A stretch of 56,057 bases of DNA, taken from positions 1-56,057 of the forward strand of contig CAJTXA010000021.1 in the NCBI GenBank assembly GCA_910579865.1. The letters are read 5' to 3'. The notes under the pieces were generated by a model. That model was not told the DNA's origin. It did not search any database and was given only the letters and a program-made list of their open reading frames with translations. The position numbers were made by a program, and so were the translations under genes. Below, piece after piece: positions 40,270 through 48,234 of this stretch. This DNA comes from an uncultured Lachnospiraceae bacterium. GTDB lineage: Bacteria > Bacillota > Clostridia > Lachnospirales > Lachnospiraceae. How positions within the stretch are numbered: the first letter of the stretch is position 1; each line of letters opens with the position of its first letter.

Positions 40270-40298
40270 TTGACATACGGTGTACCGTATACAATACT
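40270..40298 (+). promoter_or_regulatory. Promoter with ATACGGT operator
   Basis: TTGACA (40270-40275) and AATACT (40293-40298) are 17 bp apart. The spacer contains ATACGGT-GT-ACCGTAT (40275-40290), a perfect 7-bp inverted repeat. The RHH-like protein at 40642 is a candidate ligand. Confidence 0.72.
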
Positions 40299-40322
40299 TA
40301 TTATTGTAAGGAGGTGATACCA

Positions 40323-40451
40323 ATGAGTATTGAGGAACTTACAAGAAAAGTAAAAGAGCTTACCAAATTAGCCAAAGCAATTAGTAAGCTCATAGTTGAA
40401 TTAATTTCCATTGTCGGATGGATACTAATTCTGATTCAACTTTTCAAGTAG
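40323..40451 (+). CDS. Small membrane peptide, type I toxin-like
   Basis: A 42-residue peptide: MSIEELTRKVKELTKLAKAI, then a hydrophobic span ELISIVGWILILIQLF and a Lys. TAAGGAGGTGAT lies upstream. The 5' sequence ATTGTAAGGAG (40303-40313), including the ribosome site, is perfectly complementary to CTCCTTACAAT (40485-40495) after the gene. The full-length mRNA could thus hide its ribosome site, as known for type I toxins. A minus-strand promoter (TTGCAC, 17 bp, TATTAT) lies just beyond. Confidence 0.65.
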   Translation: MSIEELTRKVKELTKLAKAISKLIVELISIVGWILILIQLFK

Positions 40452-40500
40452 AGGAATCGTGGCGAGGCATGTGCTGAGCCACAACTCCTTACAATTATAA
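40452..40500 (-). ncRNA. Candidate antisense RNA 5' region / hairpin
   Basis: GTGGC-N14-GCCAC (40460-40483) is a hairpin downstream of the peptide. A minus-strand promoter near 40498-40526 would give an RNA starting close to 40490 and running into the toxin 3' end. Its leader shares TTGTAAGGAG with the toxin leader. Extent is an estimate. Confidence 0.4.
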
Positions 40501-40528
40501 TAACATAAATAAGAGAGGGGTGCAAGGG

Positions 40529-40642
40529 ATGAGAAGAGATATTTTAAGTCTTTTTAAAGAAAGTGGGAAATTATTAGGACAAATTATTTTTTGCATTGGT
40601 TTAGTAAGTGTATTGTTTACACTAGTTATGAGGTGGTTTTGA
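40529..40642 (+). CDS. 37-residue single-span membrane peptide
   Basis: MRRDILSLFKESGKLLGQII then a hydrophobic FCIGLVSVLFTLVM and RWF. The stop overlaps the start of the RHH-like gene (TGATG), so the two are coupled. It may be another small toxin or a membrane partner. Function unknown. Confidence 0.5.
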   Translation: MRRDILSLFKESGKLLGQIIFCIGLVSVLFTLVMRWF

Positions 40643-40848
40643 TGGAAAAGAAAATTCGACCACAAGATAGATGGAACACAAAAGCAGGTTATATATCAAA
40701 ATCCTATAAATTAAAAAAAGAATTGGTGGAACAATTTGAACAGGCTTGTAAGACAGCAGGAGTAAGCCAAGCAGGAAAATTAACACAATTAATGAAAGCT
40801 TTTATCGAGGAGGAAAAATATCCAAATAAAAAAAATTTTTTGTTGTAG
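40642..40848 (+). CDS. RHH-like DNA-binding protein
   Basis: A 68-residue protein: PQDRWNTKAGYISKSYKLKK then ELVEQFEQACKTAGVSQAGK LTQLMKAFIEEE. This resembles plasmid/phage RHH regulators. AGGTGG lies upstream. Its stop codon (TTG TTG TAG) lies in a degenerate CRISPR repeat starting at 40842, so its original 3' end may be altered. Confidence 0.65.
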   Translation: MEKKIRPQDRWNTKAGYISKSYKLKKELVEQFEQACKTAGVSQAGKLTQLMKAFIEEEKYPNKKNFLL

Positions 40849-40862
40849 TTCTTTTATATTTT
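40842..40862 (+). repeat. CRISPR repeat remnant
   Basis: GTTGTAGTTCTTTTATATTT matches the first half of the 39771 repeat. The second half (GGTATGATATAAT) is missing. It is followed at once by the accessory terminator. Confidence 0.55.
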
Positions 40863-40870
40863 AAAGTTAA

Positions 40871-40913
40871 AAAAGTCAAATATTCTAATTTGAAAGGATA
40901 TTTGACTTTTTTA
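40871..40913 (+). terminator. Accessory-cassette terminator (copy)
   Basis: GTCAAATATTCT pairs with GGATATTTGAC across AATTTGAAA, followed by T6. Third well-preserved copy of the same element. Confidence 0.72.
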
Positions 40914-40918
40914 GTTTC

Positions 40919-41047
40919 ATAGCAGTGATTAGTTTATGTATTACTTGCTTCAGTCTTGGATATACAATTGGAAGCAAAGATAGTAATAAGACACAGAAGC
41001 AGCCGCCCACCCGTGCAAAGGAAGCGGATATAGCTGTAACTGAATAA
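40919..41047 (+). pseudogene. Remnant of a small membrane toxin-like gene
   Basis: The frame reads IAVISLCITCFSLGYTIGSK then polar residues and TAA. It resembles phage small membrane peptides with an LGYTIGK motif. No start codon or ribosome site is left. Downstream CGGGCGAACCGTCTATCGG is similar to GGGCTAACCAC...GTCGG beside the intact toxin at 36683, so it is a decayed locus of the same kind. Confidence 0.45.
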
Positions 41048-41078
41048 TCGGGCGAACCGTCTATCGGTAGTTCCCAGA

Positions 41079-41108
41079 GGGTATCTGTTACTAACAGATA
41101 TCCTTTTT
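41079..41108 (+). terminator. Rho-independent terminator
   Basis: GGGTATCTGTTA pairs with TAACAGATATCC across a short loop and is followed by T5. It closes the last phage-like locus before the right-hand region. Confidence 0.72.
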
Positions 41109-41367
41109 CTATTGATATTGTAACATATGCAATTCAAAAATGTAATATTCTATGAAAAATCTTTTTATTTTTGTTCATATCAGTATTAAAGGATTAAAAA
41201 TTGCTTAATTATTGGAAAAAATATTGAGTGACAAATGCCATCCATTTGCCACCCTACTTTGCTATATTTATAAGGTTTAAAAAAGTTTTATATTTTGAAC
41301 TAGCTGAAATCCTTAATTTATAATGGTTTTACAAGATTCATATAGCATAACAAAGTTGAACTTTTAG
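41109..41367. other. Intergenic segment, possible prophage right boundary
   Basis: AT-rich, no gene. It contains the hairpin CAAATG-CCATC-CATTTG near 41233-41249. It lies between the last phage-type element and a methyltransferase 3' fragment. No attachment repeat can be identified because the left end is outside the window. Confidence 0.4.
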
Positions 41368-41715
41368 CATTTTCGGCAAACTTCTGGTGTGGAAACATGT
41401 GTCCTTTTGTCGCGTAAAAAATCAGGAGGCAAATCCACTAAAATTGAGATAGAAATTGATTTAAGTGAAGCAGATAGGCGAGAATGCATCGGCACAGCAA
41501 CCTATCAGGAAATTAAAGATTATGTGTGGGAGCATTATCAAACAAAAGTGTCACATCTGTACATAGCGCAAATCAAAAAAAAGTGTGGCTTAGATGTAGG
41601 CGAGAACTTTAATAAAACCAAGACAGAGGGAAACAAAGTTCCCAACTGTCCAGAGGAGAAAGAGAGGATGATTAGAGAAGCACTGGAATATTTTGGAATG
41701 ATAAATAAAGAGTAA
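41368..41715 (+). pseudogene. rlmD: 3' fragment of 23S rRNA uracil methyltransferase (RlmD/RumA-like)
   Basis: The open frame starts RQTSGVETCVLLSRKKSG and continues TATYQEIKDYVWEHYQTKVS, LYIAQIKKKCGL and NCPEEKERMIREALEYFGMI. This is the C-terminal extension found after the catalytic domain in Clostridia RumA/RlmD proteins. The catalytic part is absent. A GTG at 41389 could start a short protein. rumA 3' ends are known insertion sites for mobile elements, so this may be a junction. Confidence 0.65.
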
Positions 41716-42401
41716 GTAGTAAACTCCCTGAATGGATAGGTCCAGGGAGTTTCAGTATTTTTGATTTCTTCTATTTGGAAATGAGGTATGGATGAAATTG
41801 TTTTGCAAAAAGCCCATATTTTATATGAATGAATATCACCATATTTATCGTTGCAGTTCATCTTCATTTTAAAACAGCAATTATCTTCTGTAAGAGCAGG
41901 ATTGCCCAAATAGATAGTAGCTTTATCATTTGCCTGAATTGTATCAAGATGAATGGCTGATTTTTTGTCCCATAAATCTTCTTTGCTGTTTGAGAGGATT
42001 TTTACATCAAATAATACAATATCGTTAGCGATATTTTCTGAAATATTTTCTATATCTAATTGCATTTTTTGTATGTTTCCCTGACTTCCAACATGTCTTA
42101 ATCTGAATCTTGGCATATTGCTTTTACGTTTTCTTTGCTCCAATAGTTCAGCTCTTTTGTCTGATTCTTGTTTGATTATCTGATTTTGGTATAGGGATAA
42201 TGCACCCAAAATAACAGTTCCTAAAAATGCAAGGATTGAACCATAGTAACTTAATATTTCTCCTGCAGTCCATTCAGCAACGAAGAAATCAATATTAGGA
42301 TGAAGTTTAAACAGAATATGTATGATTAAGGGTACTCCAAAGATAACCATAAAAATAATGAATGCAATTAGCTTTTTATGTTTTTTCATCCTATCAAACA
42401 C
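41538..42401 (-). CDS. Two-span membrane protein, 3' end doubtful
   Basis: An open frame of 287 residues. Membrane spans are at about 10-32 (LIAFIIFMVIFGVPLIIHIL) and 48-68 (YYGSILAFLGTVILGALSL). A soluble domain follows (MPRFRLRHVGSQGNIQKMQL ...). The last 75 or so residues are antisense to the methyltransferase fragment and its terminator, so the real gene was probably cut near 41760 and the frame is accidental beyond that. Function unknown. Confidence 0.6.
   Translation of the reverse strand: MFDRMKKHKKLIAFIIFMVIFGVPLIIHILFKLHPNIDFFVAEWTAGEILSYYGSILAFLGTVILGALSLYQNQIIKQESDKRAELLEQRKRKSNMPRFRLRHVGSQGNIQKMQLDIENISENIANDIVLFDVKILSNSKEDLWDKKSAIHLDTIQANDKATIYLGNPALTEDNCCFKMKMNCNDKYGDIHSYKIWAFCKTISSIPHFQIEEIKNTETPWTYPFREFTTYSLFIIPKYSSASLIILSFSSGQLGTLFPSVLVLLKFSPTSKPHFFLICAMYRCDTFV
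41721..41757 (+). terminator. Terminator after the methyltransferase fragment
   Basis: AAACTCCCTG (41721-41730) pairs with CAGGGAGTTT (41743-41752). Both strands have T-rich flanks. Confidence 0.7.
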
Positions 42402-42415
42402 AATAAATCTCCCAT

Positions 42416-43453
42416 TTATATAAATTCATAGCCAAGCATCACATTGATTAAGTTGTAATCAATACCTGCATCTATGTATCGGCACACATCATAATCATAA
42501 ATATCTGAATTTGGAAACAGTTTAAATGGACTCTTTATGGTATATCCATTAAAATTTAAGAATTTTTCTATTTCGTTGGAAGTTGGCAATCCTAAGAAGA
42601 AGGCCATCTGCAGGTAAAAATGTCTTTCTTTTACAAATTTCTTTTTGGTTGATTTTTTGTAGTCAAACCAAGAGCTACCTGTCAACCCTTTTGCTGTCAG
42701 ATAGGATGTAAATGTAACTCTTCTGTTGTCTTTGATGATGAAGAAATCCCTAAAATTTACAGTGCTATCATTTTGAAGTGTGGTAAATATATTGTCTGTA
42801 ATCCCTCTCAGCATATCAAAACGTTCTTTATTTGTTTTCTGTTGCTTTAAAGTTTTATTTAAGTCTTCTGTATCATATCCTACAAGATCATAATTGATAT
42901 AGTAATAGAATTTCTCCCTCGCTTTGACAAGTGCTACGACTGCATTCGTGAAGCTGTTTTGCAATGCATCTACTTTATGAGTAGAACTATGTATCTGTGT
43001 TACATTAGCAGTATCATACAAGGTTGTGAGTTTCTTATATTTTTCAGTATAATCTTCAATAAGTTCAATTCTCTTTTTTATTGTGCTTATGTATATTTTT
43101 CTCTTATTATTGGAAGCATTCAGGGCATCATATTCATTATCAAAACCATAGTCAGAAAGAAATTCATCAAGACTCACATTGTGGATAACAAGATCATTGA
43201 TAAGAGGCTCGTATTTGCCCCAGATTTCATCTTTTAGGTCTTCACAGAGATAGTTATACCCTGCAACAGAAAACGGCATATTTGCCAATCTAAAGGCTCT
43301 CAGGACATCATAAAAGCACTCTTCTTTGTCGAGTCCTATCTTAAATACAGAATTGACAAGTGAATTCAGTGCATCATAGTTTTCGGTGTATATGTAGTTG
43401 GCAGCATCTATATTAATATCTTGAAGTTCCCGTAAAATTTCCTGTTTTGTCAT
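42416..43453 (-). CDS. Unknown accessory protein
   Basis: A 345-residue, mostly helical protein. The N-terminal third is acidic (LRELQDINIDAANYIYTENY), a coiled middle is at about 110-190, and the C-terminal part has TSYLTAKGLTGSSWFDYKKS and YLQMAFFLGLPTSNEIEKFL. The latter recalls an ArdK/helix-turn-helix-like fold, but no family is recognised. It is 14 bp upstream of the membrane protein gene and probably in one operon with it. A defence role is possible but unsupported. Confidence 0.6.
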   Translation of the reverse strand: MTKQEILRELQDINIDAANYIYTENYDALNSLVNSVFKIGLDKEECFYDVLRAFRLANMPFSVAGYNYLCEDLKDEIWGKYEPLINDLVIHNVSLDEFLSDYGFDNEYDALNASNNKRKIYISTIKKRIELIEDYTEKYKKLTTLYDTANVTQIHSSTHKVDALQNSFTNAVVALVKAREKFYYYINYDLVGYDTEDLNKTLKQQKTNKERFDMLRGITDNIFTTLQNDSTVNFRDFFIIKDNRRVTFTSYLTAKGLTGSSWFDYKKSTKKKFVKERHFYLQMAFFLGLPTSNEIEKFLNFNGYTIKSPFKLFPNSDIYDYDVCRYIDAGIDYNLINVMLGYEFI

Positions 43454-43633
43454 ACAAACCTCTTTATTATAAGGGAATTTCCCTATGAATTATCTCTTCA
43501 AAGAAGAAAACAACAGTAATAATATATCATAAGTCAGGAGTGTTGGCATTAAAAATATTTTCAAACTGAATACCCGTAATGATTAGAAGAGAATATTTTT
43601 ATCTAAAATTGTAGAAACGAAAGGGGTGATTTA

Positions 43634-44230
43634 ATGCACATTAAGAAGTTTTATCCGAAAGATGAACGATTTTTCAGAGTACTTGCAACTGCAGGAAATA
43701 TCAGAAGCATAGATGCAAACAAGATTAATATTTCGGATACAAGGCTTAAAAACATGATAAAAGACCATCTGATAAAAGAAGTAAGCTATGTGAATCCAAA
43801 GCATAAAGAAGTGGAAAGTTGTAAAAGCTACTGTTTTACCGATAAGGGCAAGCAGTTTATCAACAAAAAGTATGGAATAGACAGAACTCAATCACCAGCA
43901 GCAATCAGGCATAATTGCAAGGTGGCTGAAACAATTTGTTCTCTGCAAAAGAGGGAAATTGATACCATCAAGCCTGAATGGGAAGTAAGGGATCAAATGA
44001 AAGAAATGATTGAAAACTTCAGAGATCAGGGAAAGCTGGACAGATATGATGAATATATGGAAATGCTGAGAGAGCAACAACTATCCGCAATAGATTTTAC
44101 GTACATAAATATGCAAGGAATGGAATGTGGGATAGAAGTTACGACAAGCAGTTATTCAGATGCTGATATAGCAGGGAAAGAAATTTGTTCAGAAATTATA
44201 AATGTGCCTGTGAATTATATTAGTGCATAA
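43634..44230 (+). CDS. Winged-helix protein with possible nuclease-like C-terminus
   Basis: A 198-residue protein. The N-terminal half is a winged helix (KDERFFRVLATAGNIRSIDA ... YCFTDKGKQFINKKYG). The C-terminal half has AIDFTYINMQGMECGIEVTT, similar to the replication-relaxation proteins of mobile elements with a PD-(D/E)xK-like core. AAAGGGGTGAT lies upstream. The gene is divergent from 42416-43453. Confidence 0.55.
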   Translation: MHIKKFYPKDERFFRVLATAGNIRSIDANKINISDTRLKNMIKDHLIKEVSYVNPKHKEVESCKSYCFTDKGKQFINKKYGIDRTQSPAAIRHNCKVAETICSLQKREIDTIKPEWEVRDQMKEMIENFRDQGKLDRYDEYMEMLREQQLSAIDFTYINMQGMECGIEVTTSSYSDADIAGKEICSEIINVPVNYISA

Positions 44231-44265
44231 AAAACAGATTAAACATAAAAAAGTGCAAATTTTTC

Positions 44266-44274
44266 GGGGGGGGG
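44266..44274 (+). repeat. G9 homopolymer tract upstream of a secreted-protein gene
   Basis: Nine consecutive G (TTTTC-G9-TACC) in very AT-rich DNA, 83 bp before the start of the secreted protein gene. Such tracts slip during replication and could change promoter or leader spacing. Confidence 0.65.
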
Positions 44275-44356
44275 TACCACTAATTTGATTATGGCAAACT
44301 TATATTGCAGAAATTATTGTTTGTAATTGTTTGCAATATTTTAGAAAGGTGGCGAA

Positions 44357-46288
44357 ATGAAAAAGAAAATTTTATCTGTTTTACTAAATATTTTTATGAT
44401 ATTTAGTATGATAATACCAGAAGCGACTTTCATTGAATATACTGAAATAGATGAATTATCATTTGAATTTGGTGATTATAATGCAGATAATTTAGATAAC
44501 ATTATCACACAAGATTCTGAATTAGATATTTCAGGGAATGAAATGGATATCTTTCCTAAGGCAACAATTAAACATAATACAGAAAAAACATATACAGGGT
44601 ATTTTACTAGTGCAGATAATGTTATATATAAAGGAGAAGCTAATGCAAATAAAACTACTATTTCTTATGAAAACACTTCAATAGATAATGAAAAATATGT
44701 TATTTATAGTAATGCAGTTAATTATAACGGAGAAAAATATGATTTAATTATTTTTCCATTTCAAGTAACAGATATTGCTTCTTGTAATCTAAAATCAACA
44801 GCATTTCAAGTAAAGAATAGAGGATATGCTGGATATAAAATTATTATAACAGAACATAATAATATAAATAAACCTATAAATATGAATATTATGATGGGAC
44901 TTGCTGATTTAGATAATCAAGAATATGTAATTTTACCATCTGATTTTAAGGTAATGCATAAAGGTGTATATATAACTGAATCTGATTCGATAAATGGTAA
45001 AAAATATATGGGAATTACAAATTCAATTACAGATGAAGAAATGTATAACAAAAATTGTATAATAGGAAAAATAAATATTCCTATAACTGGAATTATTATT
45101 TATTATGGTCATGATTATACAAATTGTATTGTATATTTAGGATTTGATTCTATACAAAATTATATAGATAACAATGCTTATACAATACAATTTGATATTA
45201 ATAATGGAAATGGAACTATTCCAACATCTATTATTGAATATGGAAATAGTTCTTCGCTTCTAATCGGAAACATTGAAAATGTTATCCCAACAAGAACAGG
45301 TTATACATTTAAAGGGTGGTCTGCTGTTCCTGAATTAAACGAAAAAAGGATTTCTTATGATAATCTGACAGGAACAATACAAACAAGTGATTCTTGGACA
45401 TATGCGGATTACTGTTTTTATACAGGAGGCGATTCTTCTAATAGAACTTTGACTCTGTATGCACAATGGGAAGCCAACCAATATTCTGTCACTTATATTG
45501 ATATAGATGCAAATGGCAATGAAATAGGCAGGACAACCCAATCAGCAGATTATGATATATTTGTAAAAGGCTCTGATATTGGAGGTGATAAAACAGACAA
45601 TGCTTATTATAACCAATATAAATATGTATCTGATACAAGTGAAAAAGTCACAACAGATGGGGCAGTGGTTTATAGGGTATTTGAATTTTGTGAAACAGAA
45701 GCAAAGGCCAATCTCCAATGGAATGATAACAATAATGCAGATGGTTTCAGACCAGAGAAGTATAAGTTAAAACTAAAACAGAATGGTAAGGTAATAGATG
45801 AAATAGAGTTATCTTCTGATGAAACAAATTATACATTCTCAAATCTGCCCAAATATGATTCTAATGGAAATGCTTATAAATATACCTTTGATGTAGATGC
45901 AAGCAATCGCTATCAAATAGTCTTTGATGAGGATGGTAATCTGATTGTAGAGGATTACTTACCTGCCAATTTCAGTGTAACAATTCCTAAAATAATTGTT
46001 CTGGATGGAAATACAGGAAATGCAGATTATGCTGTTTCAGTAAACGGTACATTCTATTACAATGATACATTGACAGTGATTCCTGAAAATAGCATAATTC
46101 TTACCGATAGAAGCAAAATTTCTTCTATGCAAGCGGATATTTCACAGCAGAAGACAGTTTTTATGAAAGAGGATGGAGTGGCAAGTAGAGCAACTGTAAA
46201 TGGCAGTATTCAAGTAGATAGAAGCAACTTTGCAGGAATTTGGAAAGGTCATTTTAACTTTGACATCAAATTTAAAATGCAGAACTAA
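44357..46288 (+). CDS. Large secreted protein with InlB-type and Cna-B-like repeats
   Basis: A 643-residue protein. A signal peptide (MKKKILSVLLNIFMIFSMII) is followed by a unique domain (about 50-270). Next is a Listeria-Bacteroides/InlB B-repeat at about 275-375 (YTIQFDINNGNGTIP ... GYTFKGWSAVP ... LTLYAQWEA). A second beta repeat and a Cna-B-like part follow (ANLQWNDNNNADGFRPEKYK ... NYTFSNLPKYDSNGNAYKYT). No LPxTG or transmembrane anchor is seen at the end. It is probably released or loosely bound. AGAAAGGTGGCG lies upstream. Confidence 0.75.
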   Translation: MKKKILSVLLNIFMIFSMIIPEATFIEYTEIDELSFEFGDYNADNLDNIITQDSELDISGNEMDIFPKATIKHNTEKTYTGYFTSADNVIYKGEANANKTTISYENTSIDNEKYVIYSNAVNYNGEKYDLIIFPFQVTDIASCNLKSTAFQVKNRGYAGYKIIITEHNNINKPINMNIMMGLADLDNQEYVILPSDFKVMHKGVYITESDSINGKKYMGITNSITDEEMYNKNCIIGKINIPITGIIIYYGHDYTNCIVYLGFDSIQNYIDNNAYTIQFDINNGNGTIPTSIIEYGNSSSLLIGNIENVIPTRTGYTFKGWSAVPELNEKRISYDNLTGTIQTSDSWTYADYCFYTGGDSSNRTLTLYAQWEANQYSVTYIDIDANGNEIGRTTQSADYDIFVKGSDIGGDKTDNAYYNQYKYVSDTSEKVTTDGAVVYRVFEFCETEAKANLQWNDNNNADGFRPEKYKLKLKQNGKVIDEIELSSDETNYTFSNLPKYDSNGNAYKYTFDVDASNRYQIVFDEDGNLIVEDYLPANFSVTIPKIIVLDGNTGNADYAVSVNGTFYYNDTLTVIPENSIILTDRSKISSMQADISQQKTVFMKEDGVASRATVNGSIQVDRSNFAGIWKGHFNFDIKFKMQN

Positions 46289-46312
46289 TTTTTTCTTTAT
46301 AAAATTTCAATA

Positions 46313-46345
46313 AAGGCAATCTGTTATTTTGGCAGATTGCTTTTT
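46313..46345 (+). terminator. Rho-independent terminator
   Basis: GGCAATCTG (46315-46323) pairs with CAGATTGC (46333-46340), followed by T5. It ends the secreted-protein transcript. Confidence 0.75.
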
Positions 46346-46465
46346 GTATGATAGCATCCTACCGAGCACCCAGGAATTATATAATGTCAGGATTCTTGTA
46401 TAATCAGAGTACCTTAAAATTAAGGAAAACTTTAAATAGCCCAAAACGGGGGAAGGAGGTTAAAT

Positions 46466-47545
46466 ATGCCGAATGTAAACAGTGGCATCATTAAACCATC
46501 AATAAAACAGGAGATTTTTGACAGTAACAGAGATTTGTTTGACATTATATATTTTCTAGGAACAGGTTTTATGTTATCAGACCACATATATGCTTACGGG
46601 AAAGCAATATATGATTTGAGCGAGAAATCAATTACAAGAAAGCTCATCAATATGTGTGGAAAAGGGCTTTTGTTGGAGAAAGAAGCAACCACAACTGGAA
46701 CTAAAATCTATGTCCTATCTAAATATGTTAGATCAAAATATGAATCAAAGCCAAGTCAGAATGTATCATCTGTTAAAATCACTGAAAGGAAGTTATGGAA
46801 GAATTTTTATATGAATGAGTATATCATCCAAAGGATTGTCAGGTATCTGCTGAAAAATGGGAAGGAGATCAGTATCCAAAGAATATTGGATTTATTAGAG
46901 GAGAATTTTATTACATTACAGACAACACAGAACAGACAGGATGTTTTTGCATTATATGAAAAGTTCTATGATACATTCATGTGTGGAAGCAGCGAGCCTT
47001 TTATGCAGGATTTTAATGCATTAGCAGCGGATTTGTACCTATTTGATAAGAACTTTCTGAAAGCAGAGATGGATATAGATTATTCAGAGCAGATTAGGCA
47101 GAGAAAAATAAGACAATTAGATAAAGATGCTTATAAAAATGAAGAAGACAAGAATAAGTATTTCTACAATCTGTATCAGTTTGTAATGCAGGGGTTCTTC
47201 TTTAATGGATTTAAAGAGGATGTTATTCAAATAGGTTTATTTGAGATAGGGAAACTTACCTTTGAAAAAATTTATAAGCAGATTTGCTACATACTTTTGA
47301 TGTTGGAGCGATATTTGGGGTATATGCCCAAACTTTCATTAACAGTCTATTACAGTGATATTGATGCAGTTGCAGAAATTGAGCGAGAAGCAAAACGAAA
47401 AAGTTATAATTTTAAGACACAGGAATTTAGCGATAACAACAAGAAATATGAAACTTTCAAAGCGCTAGGAATCAGAGAACAGTATTGGGAAAACATTGAA
47501 ATCAGATACATTTTCTATGATTTAAAGAATCGCTATAACCTGTAG
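46466..47545 (+). CDS. Winged-helix accessory protein
   Basis: A 359-residue protein. Residues about 15-90 look like a winged helix (NRDLFDIIYFLGTGFMLSDH ... ITRKLINMCGKGLLLEKE). The rest is helical with no known motif. AAGGAGGT lies upstream. Size and the N-terminal pattern suggest a relative of the 43634 protein and of replication-relaxation type regulators on conjugative elements. Uncertain. Confidence 0.5.
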   Translation: MPNVNSGIIKPSIKQEIFDSNRDLFDIIYFLGTGFMLSDHIYAYGKAIYDLSEKSITRKLINMCGKGLLLEKEATTTGTKIYVLSKYVRSKYESKPSQNVSSVKITERKLWKNFYMNEYIIQRIVRYLLKNGKEISIQRILDLLEENFITLQTTQNRQDVFALYEKFYDTFMCGSSEPFMQDFNALAADLYLFDKNFLKAEMDIDYSEQIRQRKIRQLDKDAYKNEEDKNKYFYNLYQFVMQGFFFNGFKEDVIQIGLFEIGKLTFEKIYKQICYILLMLERYLGYMPKLSLTVYYSDIDAVAEIEREAKRKSYNFKTQEFSDNNKKYETFKALGIREQYWENIEIRYIFYDLKNRYNL

Positions 47546-47573
47546 GGAGTCGGGAAACTGACTCCTTTTTTGA
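47546..47573 (+). terminator. Rho-independent terminator
   Basis: GGAGTC (47546-47551) pairs with GACTCC (47560-47565) and T6 follows. Confidence 0.72.
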
Positions 47574-47686
47574 TGTGTATATTTAGGGAAATACCATACT
47601 TAAATGAATGTGAAATTCGTTGATTTTATAATGATATGAGGTATCAGATTTTGCTATACTAAACGAAAATTATGGGGGAATCAGGC

Positions 47687-47896
47687 ATGATAAGAAAAGA
47701 AAATTTACTTTTTGAGATAGATAATTTGAGCAGGATTTTAGAAAAATACAGGAGCATTTTAGAAAAAGGCCATTTAGATGATGTGGCTTATTTGCAGTTG
47801 AATGATGGCTTGGGTTCTGTGATGTTGGCACTTCGATATTATTTTGGTGAGGAAGCATATACAGAGCATCAGATTATCATTTTACAGAGAGAATAG
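47687..47896 (+). CDS. Small helical protein
   Basis: A 69-residue protein (MIRKENLLFEIDNLSRILEK ... LQLNDGLGSVMLALRYYFGE). GGGGGAATC lies upstream as a weak ribosome site. Function unknown; it sits before the recombinase trio. Confidence 0.5.
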   Translation: MIRKENLLFEIDNLSRILEKYRSILEKGHLDDVAYLQLNDGLGSVMLALRYYFGEEAYTEHQIIILQRE

Positions 47897-48234
47897 ATTT
47901 TTTGCAAAAACGGAGAAAAGTATAGAGAAAAGCAGAGAAAAGTGAAAAATGGCTATAATGCTGATAAAATGGGGTTTTGTCTGGATTTTGTACGATTTGG
48001 ATATATGATATATCATAATATCATATAAGAAATCAAGAATATTATGTTATATTTTAAAGTTTTTATTTTTCTATTTTATTTATAGATAGCATTATAAACC
48101 ATAAAAGACTATCTTGCTTATTCTTTATAATTTTTCCGCTTGTATCTATAATACAAGGTCTCAATAATGAGATGCTTAGGCAAAACAAGGAACAGTAATA
48201 CAAATTACTGAGAAAAAGAAAGGTGGATATATTT
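47897..48234. other. Intergenic segment before the recombinase trio
   Basis: AT-rich, no gene. It holds three AGAAAAG-type direct repeats at about 47911-47943, and an AT-rich palindromic stretch TATGATATATCATAATATCA near 48003. One end of the recombinase element may lie here. AAAGGTGG before 48235 is the ribosome site of the next gene. Confidence 0.4.

Noticed and set aside
41060..41080. GGTAGTTCCCAGAGGG as another CRISPR repeat
   Set aside because: Only eight bases resemble the repeat start. The segment belongs to the toxin-like leader and terminator.
40934..41137. Minus-strand 67-codon frame near the last terminator
   Set aside because: It passes through a terminator stem and the remnant toxin, has no ribosome site and no recognisable motif.
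1..41367. Integrase gene and att sites of the prophage
   Set aside because: No integrase or clear direct repeat is visible. The left end lies outside the window, so prophage boundaries cannot be given.
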